Shown one piece after another: positions 8,260 to 14,346 of a stretch of DNA of 17,094 nt (within the stretch, counting starts at the first letter, position 1; each line of letters opens with the position of its first letter). The notes under the pieces were generated by a model, which was not told the origin of the DNA, did no database searches, and saw only the letters and a list, made by a program, of their open reading frames with translations. The DNA lies in NCBI GenBank assembly GCA_963631545.1, contig CAVGRN010000052.1, positions 1 through 17,094 of the forward strand, read 5' to 3'. The position numbers and the translations under genes are program-made. This DNA is from UBA1181 sp963631545 (GTDB lineage Bacteria; Bacteroidota; Bacteroidia; Bacteroidales; Paludibacteraceae).

Positions 8260-9792
8260 TTACTCGAAAGCCCCCATACGAAGCATGCTAACCTCTTTTT
8301 CAGACAAGAAACGCCACTGTCCGCGCTTCAAGTTCTTTTTGGTCAAGCCTGCGAAATAAACTCTATCCAAACGGACAACACGATAGCCGAAATGCTCAAA
8401 AATGCGGCGAACGATGCGGTTTCTACCCGAGTGGATTTCGACACCCACCTTGCGTGCGTCTTCAGCGTCCAAGTAGTTCATCTCGTCAGCCTTAATCTCG
8501 CCGTCCTCCAACTCAATGCCGGCAAGCATCTGGTCGAGATGCTCCTGCTCCAACGGTTTGTCCAATGTTACTTGGTAAATCTTCTTCTTGTTATATTTTG
8601 GATGTGTCAACTTGGCAGAAAGGTCGCCATCGTTGGTGAGCAACAACACACCCGTAGTGTTTCTGTCCAAACGGCCGACAGGGTAGATACGCTCGCGGCA
8701 CGCATTCTTCACCAAATCCATCACAGTGGTTTTTGCGTATGGATCATCGCTCGTTGTAACGCAATCTTTTGGTTTGTTGAGCAGAAGGTAGATTTTGCGG
8801 TCTGGAGAAACCGTTTCACCTTGGATAGACACCTTGTCCGCCCTACGGATCTTTGCGCCCAACTCCGAAACAATCACGTCGTTTACAGTCACAACACCTG
8901 CCTGAATCAACTCGTCAGCCTCCCTACGAGAGCAAACGCCAGCGTTGGCGAGGAACTTGTTCAAACGAATCTCCTCATTTGGGTCCTCCACAATCGATTT
9001 ATAATCAATTGGGCGAGTAAGATTCTGATGTCCGAAATTTTGACGGCGGTTCTGTCCGCCTTGCTTGCCACGGAAGCCGCCTTGACGGTTCTGTCCGCCA
9101 TTGTTATAGCCACCACGGTTGTTGTAGCCGCCGCGGTTGTTGTAACCACCCTGACCGCCATTGTTGTAGCCGCCGCGATTGTTATAACCGCCCTGACCGC
9201 CGTTATTGTAGCCACCGCGGTTGTTGTAACCGCCCTGACCGCCGTTATTGTAGCCACCGCGGTTGTTGTAGCCACCCTGACCGCCACGGTAGTCGTTATT
9301 ATACGATGGACGACCCTCATAACCCTGCTGAGGTTTCTGCGATGCACCGTCTTGCTTGCTCGCATCGTCATCAAAATTCACCTCAAACTTGTAGGCGTTG
9401 TTGAAGTTTCCTCCACCATAGTTATTATTGTAGCCACGGTTATTATTGTAGCCACCGCGGTTGTTATTGTAGCCGCCACGGTTGTTGTAACCGCCCTGAC
9501 CGCCATTGTTGTAACCACCACGGTTGTTGTAACCACCGTTCTGAGAATAGTCATTGTTTCTCGGACGATACCCTCCTCTATTGGTGTACTCGCCATCCTG
9601 GGTATAGCCGACAGACTCACCAACACGCTTGCGTGGTCTGCGCTGTGCGCCATCTCCCGACGTGCGGTTCAATTTGTTGTCCGCTGTAAAATTAGGGTTG
9701 AAACTCTTCCTTGTTGGTTGAGACTCTTCTTTTCCTTCTGCATCGTAGTTCCTCACGGAATCATCATGCCATTCTTCATCAAAAGGTTTCAT
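8260..9792 (-). CDS. rluB: RluB/RsuA-family rRNA pseudouridine synthase with long Gly/Asn-rich RGG extension
   Basis: A 510-residue protein whose C-terminal half is a canonical RsuA/RluB/E/F pseudouridine synthase, isomerising a uridine in rRNA. An S4 RNA-binding domain starts at about 276 (RLNKFLANAGVCSRREAD). The catalytic motif is GRLDRNTTGVLLLTNDG, with the nucleophilic Asp at about 376, and RNRIVRRIFEHFGYRV follows near the end. RluB (23S) is the best guess within the family; the exact target is uncertain. The first 265 or so residues are unlike E. coli RluB: a charged start, then two low-complexity tracts (about 83-130 and 168-245) of GGYNNRGGYNNGGQ-type repeats with many RGG tripeptides, separated by an acidic linker. 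This is probably disordered and RNA-binding. It is followed by purA after 31 nt. Confidence 0.93.
   Translation of the reverse strand: MKPFDEEWHDDSVRNYDAEGKEESQPTRKSFNPNFTADNKLNRTSGDGAQRRPRKRVGESVGYTQDGEYTNRGGYRPRNNDYSQNGGYNNRGGYNNGGQGGYNNRGGYNNNRGGYNNNRGYNNNYGGGNFNNAYKFEVNFDDDASKQDGASQKPQQGYEGRPSYNNDYRGGQGGYNNRGGYNNGGQGGYNNRGGYNNGGQGGYNNRGGYNNGGQGGYNNRGGYNNRGGYNNGGQNRQGGFRGKQGGQNRRQNFGHQNLTRPIDYKSIVEDPNEEIRLNKFLANAGVCSRREADELIQAGVVTVNDVIVSELGAKIRRADKVSIQGETVSPDRKIYLLLNKPKDCVTTSDDPYAKTTVMDLVKNACRERIYPVGRLDRNTTGVLLLTNDGDLSAKLTHPKYNKKKIYQVTLDKPLEQEHLDQMLAGIELEDGEIKADEMNYLDAEDARKVGVEIHSGRNRIVRRIFEHFGYRVVRLDRVYFAGLTKKNLKRGQWRFLSEKEVSMLRMGAFE
9110..9285. repeat. 42-bp tandem repeats inside the pseudouridine synthase gene
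   Basis: Three consecutive 42-bp units lie at 9146-9187, 9188-9229 and 9230-9271, with partial units on both sides. The second and third are identical except for the last base; the first differs at several third-codon positions. Each encodes the 14-residue unit GGYNNRGGYNNGGQ on the minus strand. A related, less regular tract lies at about 9420-9545. The repeats keep the reading frame and are likely to vary in number by slippage or recombination. Confidence 0.9.
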
Positions 9793-9894
9793 ACTTTCTT
9801 GAATTCAATTAGATTATTATTTGTATATGAGACTATCGCCTCGTTTCAATTGCGAAGCGGAAATACACCCCTCCACAATGTTTATTTGTTACAT

Positions 9895-9940
9895 AAAAAA
9901 ATCCGCCCCACATTGCCACAGAATGTTGTGGCAACAGAGG
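9895..9940 (-). terminator. Rho-independent terminator of the DUF349 gene
   Basis: A perfect 8-bp stem (TTGCCACA at 9913-9920 with TGTGGCAA at 9927-9934) has a 6-nt loop and can be extended by G-U and G-C pairs on both sides. In minus-strand RNA it leads into a run of seven U (9895-9901). It lies about 13-19 nt beyond the DUF349 stop codon. Confidence 0.8.
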
Positions 9941-9952
9941 GTCAGGAATTTA

Positions 9953-11812
9953 TTATTTGGACGCCTCGTCCAATTTCTTGATTTGCTCCAACAGCATGTC
10001 GCGATCTTTTTTGAGTCGCTCAACCTTGTTCTCAACCTCCCTAAGCATAGAGGAAGCATTCTTCGAATTGGAGAAAAATCCCATATTATTCTCGTATGTC
10101 GCGATTTCGCTGTTAACAGCGTCATATTTGCGTACCAAGCGGCGTCGCTCGTCGCTGACCATTTTCTGCTGCTCTTTCTCAGGCATATCCTGCAAAGAGA
10201 GTTTGAATGCGTCCACTTTACGGGCGGCGTGGTCTACGTCAATCTTAGCGAACTTCTCATCGATGGCGCTTTTATACGCTTTATGGAGTTTATCTTTTTC
10301 TTTGAAAGGCACATAGCCGATTGCGCTCCACTCGCTGATGAGTTCCTTCAAGCTGGAATAATCCTTGTCTGAGTCGCCAGAGAGTTCAAGCGATTTGATT
10401 TTTTCAAGAACCGCCTTTTTCTTCTCGAGGTTAGCGTCCTGCTCGGCACGCTCGCCCGAGAGTTGCTCGTTTTTGCGGTTGAAGAAAGTGTCGCAAGCCG
10501 TAACGAAACGTTTCCACACTGCCTCCGATTGCTTTTTAGGCACCGCACCAATCGTTTTCCACTCTTTTTGCAATTGCACAAGTGTATCGGTTGTCTTCTT
10601 CCAATCCTCGCTGTTCATCAGGGCTTCCGCCTTTTCGCAAAGAGCGATCTTCTTGTTCAGATTAGAAACATTCTGCTCCTTCGTATTTTTGAAATAAAGG
10701 TTCTTCGCTTTGAAGAAACTATCGCAAGCCGCACGGAAACGCTCAAAGATAGACGTGTTGTCTTTCTTTGGTGCAAATCCGATGGTTTTCCACTCCGCCT
10801 GGATGGCAAGCACCTCGTCGGTTTTCTCCTGCCATTCCTTATAAGTGGTGATAGCAGTGAGGTCGATAGATTCCATACGTTCGCACAACACCTTTTTCTT
10901 CTCCAAGTTTTCCATTTCAGAGCTACGGAGCTGCTCGAAATAGTCGTGGTGGCGTTTGTTGATAACCGTTGAAGCATCTTTGAAGCGAGTCCAGATTTCC
11001 TCTCGGTTTTCTCTCGACACGGGTCCGATTATCCTCCACTCGTCGTGCAAAGATTGCAGTTTGCGTGCTGCGGTAACCACATCTTTCACGTCAGCGAGTT
11101 TCTCGGCTTGTTCGCACAAGGCTATCTTCTGCTCCAAGTTCTTGCGGAAGTCATAGTCGCGCAACTCGTTGTTTATCTTGAGGTTATCGTAGAAGTTCTC
11201 GTTATACAGCTGGTAAGTCTTCCACAATGAGTTACTCTCAGCGGCAGGCACATTGCCCACCTCTTTCCACTCTTGCTGGAGCTTCTTGAATTTCGGCATT
11301 TTAGCAGAGAAATCCTCTTCCGATTCGAGCAAGGCTTTCATATCATCCAAGATACGGTTCTTCTGCTCTAAGTTCTCCTTTTTCTCGTTCTCAGATCTCA
11401 ACAACTCGGCGGCGCGTTTCTCCTTGAATTTATTCATCAATTCACGGAGTTCCTCCTCCAACGGATTGGCAGGGGCGGCAAAATCCTCACGTTTTCCACC
11501 ATCTTCGATGAATTTCTTCAGGAGTTCCTCTACTTTCGTCTTGATATTCTTATAGAACACCCGTTTAATGGACTCCATACGATCCTTGATGGACGCATAC
11601 GACTCGGGATTACTCTTCATCAACTCCTTCGCTGCCTCCACCAACTCGCCGTCGGTGTAGCCACTATAGTCTATCCTTTCCTCTTGGGATTCTTCTGATG
11701 ACTCCATTTCCGGATTCTGCCCGTCGTTTGCATTATCCAAAGCAGGCGATTGCACGCTCTCAATACCTCCTTTTACTTCCTCGGACTCTTGAGGGTTCAA
11801 CTGTTCTTGCAT
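9953..11812 (-). CDS. DUF349 repeat protein, coiled-coil rich, function unknown
   Basis: A 619-residue, highly charged, mostly helical cytoplasmic protein without signal peptide or membrane segment. Five repeats with the DUF349 pattern EWxxIGxVPxxxxxxIWxRFxxAxDxFF are visible, with the EW of each at about residues 180, 258, 338, 417 and 493, a spacing near 78. The last copy is the most diverged. The N-terminal 100 residues are acidic and probably flexible; the C-terminus (from about 590) is a short coiled coil (ENKVERLKKDRDMLLEQI). DUF349 proteins are widespread in Bacteroidetes, but I know of no established biochemical role. It has its own promoter (11871-11900) and terminator, so it appears to be a single-gene unit upstream of rluB-purA. 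Confidence 0.9.
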   Translation of the reverse strand: MQEQLNPQESEEVKGGIESVQSPALDNANDGQNPEMESSEESQEERIDYSGYTDGELVEAAKELMKSNPESYASIKDRMESIKRVFYKNIKTKVEELLKKFIEDGGKREDFAAPANPLEEELRELMNKFKEKRAAELLRSENEKKENLEQKNRILDDMKALLESEEDFSAKMPKFKKLQQEWKEVGNVPAAESNSLWKTYQLYNENFYDNLKINNELRDYDFRKNLEQKIALCEQAEKLADVKDVVTAARKLQSLHDEWRIIGPVSRENREEIWTRFKDASTVINKRHHDYFEQLRSSEMENLEKKKVLCERMESIDLTAITTYKEWQEKTDEVLAIQAEWKTIGFAPKKDNTSIFERFRAACDSFFKAKNLYFKNTKEQNVSNLNKKIALCEKAEALMNSEDWKKTTDTLVQLQKEWKTIGAVPKKQSEAVWKRFVTACDTFFNRKNEQLSGERAEQDANLEKKKAVLEKIKSLELSGDSDKDYSSLKELISEWSAIGYVPFKEKDKLHKAYKSAIDEKFAKIDVDHAARKVDAFKLSLQDMPEKEQQKMVSDERRRLVRKYDAVNSEIATYENNMGFFSNSKNASSMLREVENKVERLKKDRDMLLEQIKKLDEASK

Positions 11813-11870
11813 ACTTTCTTTCTATAAGTTTTACTTTTTCGTGGCGTTGCCTGCACACAGACAACGCACG

Positions 11871-11900
11871 CAAATTTAAAGAAAAACAACAACAAACAAG
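11871..11900 (-). promoter_or_regulatory. Promoter of the DUF349 gene
   Basis: In the minus orientation the -7 element TAAATTTG (11871-11878) matches TAnnTTTG exactly; CTTG (11897-11900) lies 18 nt upstream as a partial -33 element. The leader would be about 50 nt. An imperfect inverted repeat (11840-11849 with 11862-11870) covers the expected start site and could form a hairpin near the 5' end of the mRNA. Confidence 0.6.
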
Positions 11901-12119
11901 TTCCATAACGGAAAAATCTTTTCTTCTCCACCACGATTGCCGTTTTTTCTACCATATAACAACGTGAAAACACACGTTCCAACCTTTGAAAATAAAATCT
12001 CCCCACACTCAAAAAACACAAGCAGAATGCTTACACGCTGATTTTCAGCAATTTCAAAGATTATCAAATCATTCTCCGAAAAAAACATTGAAAAAACGAG
12101 AAAAATTCCGCCCGAAATA
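11901..12119. other. Non-coding AT-rich intergenic stretch
   Basis: This is the central part of the 366-bp gap between the DUF349 gene and tRNA-Asn, outside the two promoters. The sequence is AT-rich with A-tracts. Only a tiny inverted repeat (AACGTG/ACACGTT, about 11960-11977) is seen. Open frames here are short and have no recognisable product. I find no RNA gene, repeat array or mobile-element end. Confidence 0.5.
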
Positions 12120-12150
12120 TTTGCAAGTCCGAAAATAAGCCGTATCTTTG
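12120..12150 (+). promoter_or_regulatory. Promoter of tRNA-Asn, near-consensus Bacteroidetes type
   Basis: TTTG (12120-12123), 19 nt, then TATCTTTG (12143-12150): both elements match the TTTG/TAnnTTTG consensus with standard spacing. Transcription should start near 12157, about 22 nt before the mature tRNA. Confidence 0.85.
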
Positions 12151-12178
12151 CATCGCTTTTGAGAAACAAAGCAACAAT

Positions 12179-12252
12179 GCTTCCTTAGCTCAGTTGGTCA
12201 GAGCATCTGACTGTTAATCAGGGGGTCCTTGGTTCAAGCCCAAGAGGGAGCG
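12179..12252 (+). tRNA. tRNA-Asn (anticodon GUU)
   Basis: A complete cloverleaf is readable. The acceptor stem GCTTCCT pairs with AGGGAGC (one G-U). The D-stem is GCTC/GAGC, and the anticodon arm TCTGA-CTGTTAA-TCAGG carries anticodon GTT. The T-arm is CTTGG-TTCAAGC-CCAAG. The discriminator is G, as usual for tRNA-Asn. The 3' CCA is not encoded and must be added by nucleotidyltransferase. The gene has its own promoter and a terminator starting 2 nt after the mature end. Confidence 0.97.
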
Positions 12253-12253
12253 C

Positions 12254-12283
12254 AAGCCACACTTTAACGAGTGTGGCTTTTTT
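12254..12283 (+). terminator. Rho-independent terminator of tRNA-Asn
   Basis: A perfect 10-bp stem (AAGCCACACT with AGTGTGGCTT) around a 6-nt loop is followed by a T-run continuing to 12283. The stem starts 2 nt after the tRNA discriminator base, so the primary transcript has almost no trailer. The T-run also contains the -33 element of the next gene. Confidence 0.92.
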
Positions 12284-12311
12284 GTTTCCAATAGTTTAAT
12301 TCCTATATTTA
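12281..12311 (+). promoter_or_regulatory. Promoter of the SDR/epimerase gene, overlapping the tRNA terminator
   Basis: TTTG (12281-12284), 19 nt, then TATATTTA (12304-12311), one base off TAnnTTTG. The predicted start near 12318 gives a leader of about 20 nt before the ATG at 12339, with no Shine-Dalgarno. The -33 box lies in the T-tract of the tRNA terminator. Confidence 0.65.
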
Positions 12312-12338
12312 CAATCTGAATACTTCACCATATAATAT

Positions 12339-13817
12339 ATGAAAAAACGTGTTTTTCTGACGGGTGCGACTGGCACTATGGGCTGGGCAGGACTGCAAGA
12401 GTTGATGCAACGGTTAGACCGGTTCGACATTACCATTTTGGTGCGTCCGAGTGAAAAAAATAAAAAAAGACTGAAAGGATACGAGGGGAAAATCGATATC
12501 GTGTGGGGCGACCTCACCCGATACGAGGATGTGGAACGTGCCACCCGTGGGGCAGACTATGTGTTGCACGTCGGCGGAATGGTGTCGCCCGCTGCCGACT
12601 ATTTCCCAGACAAAACGCGCAAAGTGAACGTACTCGCCGCAGAAAACGTGGCGAAAGCCGTACTGGCGCAACCCAACGCCAACGACATCAAAGTGTGCTA
12701 CATCGGGTCTGTCGCCCAGACATCCGACCGCAACGAACCGATACACTGGGGACGCACTGGCGACCCCATCAGCATCAGCGTGTACGACCATTACGCCATC
12801 AGCAAAACCATGGCCGAGCGCACCATTGTGGAGTCTGGCATCAAAAAATGGGTCTGCCTGCGGCAATCTGGCATACTCTACCCTGCCATTCTGAAGAATT
12901 ACGACCCAATAATGTTCCACGTTCCCCTGCGTGGCGTGTTGGAATGGTGCACCGTTGAAGACAGCGGGCGCGTGCTTGCCAACCTCTGCGAAGAGAGTGT
13001 ACCCGACGAGTTTTGGAACCGATTCTACAACATCGGAAGCGGACCAGCGTACCGACTGAGCAACTACGAGTTCGAATGCAAACTCTTAGACGCAATACAC
13101 TGCCCCCGCCCCGAGAAAATCTTCAATCCCGAATGGTTCGTGCTTCGCAACTTCCACGGACAGTGGTATTTAGATTCGGATGTATTGGAGAATTACCTAC
13201 ATTTCCGCGGCAACGTGCCGGTGGACGAGTATTTCAAAAGCATGGGGAAATCCCTGCCTTGGTTCTATTCATTGGCGAAAATCGTCCCCGCATGCGTCAT
13301 CAAATTGGCGATGCGCCCTATGGCATACAAAAAGAAATGGGGTACACAATCGTGGATTAAAAACAACGAGCAACAGCGCATCACCGCCTACTACGGCTCC
13401 ATCGAGGCTTGGAAGAACATTCCCGATTGGAAACACCAAGACCTCTCCCACCCCTCGGAAAAGAAACGCTACCTCGACCACGGATATGACGAGAAAAAGC
13501 CCGTCAGCGAATGGAACATTGAAGATATGAAAGTGGCAGCAACATTCCGCGGAGGAAAATGTCTAAGCGAGGCGATGACGGAAGGCGACAGCGCCACAAA
13601 GTTGGAATGGGAATGTCAATTCGGACACAAATTCAAAGCATCACCCGCACTGATACTGTTAGGCGGACATTGGTGTCCCGAGTGCATGCCTACCCCTTGG
13701 AGGTATGGACAGATCGCCAAAGGGAATCCCTTCTTCGCCCAAGTATGGTACCCCAACCATTCGGAGGACGAGTGCGAGGAATATGGCGAGGAGATATTCG
13801 ACGGTTGGGAGAAGTGA
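12339..13817 (+). CDS. NAD(P)-dependent epimerase/SDR with C-terminal zinc-finger domain
   Basis: A 492-residue cytoplasmic protein. Residues 1-330 or so form an extended short-chain dehydrogenase/epimerase domain: Rossmann motif GATGTMG (9-15), acidic/WGDL second strand, and the catalytic YAISK with Tyr 152 and Lys 156. Related enzymes act on nucleotide sugars or sterol-like alcohols, but the substrate is unknown. From about residue 405 a separate domain follows with GGKCLSE, then Cys 426-x3-His 430 and Cys 446-x2-Cys 449 in the context WECQFGHKF...GGHWCPEC. This is the pattern of treble-clef/zinc-ribbon modules usually seen next to nucleases or in DNA-binding proteins. An SDR with this appendage is unusual. 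The gene is transcribed alone, just downstream of tRNA-Asn, and is convergent with the Fic remnant 31 nt away. No terminator is obvious. Confidence 0.88.
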   Translation: MKKRVFLTGATGTMGWAGLQELMQRLDRFDITILVRPSEKNKKRLKGYEGKIDIVWGDLTRYEDVERATRGADYVLHVGGMVSPAADYFPDKTRKVNVLAAENVAKAVLAQPNANDIKVCYIGSVAQTSDRNEPIHWGRTGDPISISVYDHYAISKTMAERTIVESGIKKWVCLRQSGILYPAILKNYDPIMFHVPLRGVLEWCTVEDSGRVLANLCEESVPDEFWNRFYNIGSGPAYRLSNYEFECKLLDAIHCPRPEKIFNPEWFVLRNFHGQWYLDSDVLENYLHFRGNVPVDEYFKSMGKSLPWFYSLAKIVPACVIKLAMRPMAYKKKWGTQSWIKNNEQQRITAYYGSIEAWKNIPDWKHQDLSHPSEKKRYLDHGYDEKKPVSEWNIEDMKVAATFRGGKCLSEAMTEGDSATKLEWECQFGHKFKASPALILLGGHWCPECMPTPWRYGQIAKGNPFFAQVWYPNHSEDECEEYGEEIFDGWEK

Positions 13818-13848
13818 ATAAGTATCAATATTAACAGGGAGATGGAGC

Positions 13849-14286
13849 CTAACGAAGGACCAACCATCGCCCGTTCTTGTCGCTTCCCTCGCGCACAATG
13901 CAGCCTGCGGCCTTGAGCGACGCCAAGATTTTCTTCACGCCACTGTCGGACAAACCGGTCCTTTCTGCAAGTTGAGACCTAGTATAGGCTCCGTCTTCAC
14001 GGAGCAAATCCAGAACCAAAATTTCACTTTTACTGGGTACTTTACTGGGTACTTCTGATGACAAGTCCGCACCCTGATGGGATTTCAACGTTGCAAGGAT
14101 TTCCCCCAGCATAAAGACAATGAACGGACCAGACTGTCCGCATTCCGTACTTTCTCCTATTGCATCATAGTAGGCTTCTTGGTTGGAATAGACCATATTC
14201 TCGACAGGAAGATGTTCGAATAAAGGATGAAGCTGTCCTAAAATAAGCAATAGCATAACGCTCAATCTGACCGCATATTTCAGCAA
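13849..14286 (-). pseudogene. C-terminal remnant of a Fic/DOC-family protein (adenylyltransferase domain lost)
   Basis: A 145-codon frame whose residues from about 17 (LGQLHPLFEHLPVENMVYSNQEAYYDAI) onwards, through FIVFMLGEILATLKS, resemble the part of Fic proteins that follows the catalytic loop. After a VPSKVPSK linker comes a winged-helix domain (YTRSQLAERTGLSDSGVKKILASLKAAGCIVREGSDKNGRWLV), as at the end of many Bacteroidetes Fic proteins. The HPFxxGNGR active-site motif, the Fic core and the N-terminus are absent. The frame is closed by a TGA immediately before a TTG codon at 14284-14286, and the lon stop codon is only 60 nt away. No ATG starts the homology. I infer a 5' deletion. A translated wHTH regulator from TTG or an internal ATG cannot be excluded. 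Confidence 0.7.
14029..14052. repeat. 12-bp perfect tandem duplication in the Fic remnant linker
   Basis: TTTACTGGGTAC occurs twice in a row (14029-14040, 14041-14052). On the minus strand it encodes VPSK twice between the Fic tail and the winged-helix domain. It is a flexible linker repeat. Confidence 0.85.
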
Positions 14287-14346
14287 TCAGATTGATAGAG
14301 CGTTGGATGATGCTATAAATGGTGGAGCATACATAAAATCAATCGG

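Noticed and set aside
9110..9560. Repeats considered as a CRISPR array
   Set aside because: The units are directly adjacent without spacers, stay in frame and encode a Gly/Asn repeat; no cas genes are present.
8257..9981. Long plus-strand open frame (574 codons) opposite the pseudouridine synthase, with hydrophobic Val/Ala/Thr repeats
   Set aside because: It is the mirror of the GGYNNRGG repeats and the S4/catalytic domain on the minus strand; it has no recognisable domain, and the minus-strand product has clear catalytic motifs.
11876..12169. Minus-strand 97-codon frame in the DUF349-tRNA gap
   Set aside because: AT-rich, hydrophobic and Phe-heavy translation typical of AT-rich non-coding DNA; it overlaps both the tRNA promoter and the DUF349 promoter.
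12414..12920. Minus-strand frame of 168 codons opposite the SDR gene
   Set aside because: Antisense shadow of the Rossmann domain, rich in His/Val/Gly without any family motif.
12179..14286. tRNA-Asn plus Fic remnant as an integrated genomic island
   Set aside because: I see no second copy of the tRNA 3' end, no integrase and no transfer genes; the tRNA is complete with its own terminator.
14290..14344. Nested inverted repeat (GATTGAT/ATCAATC with inner ATGCT/AGCAT) after lon, considered as a terminator or mobile-element end
   Set aside because: Stems are short with large bulges and no T-tract follows; it may only be debris at the Fic deletion junction.
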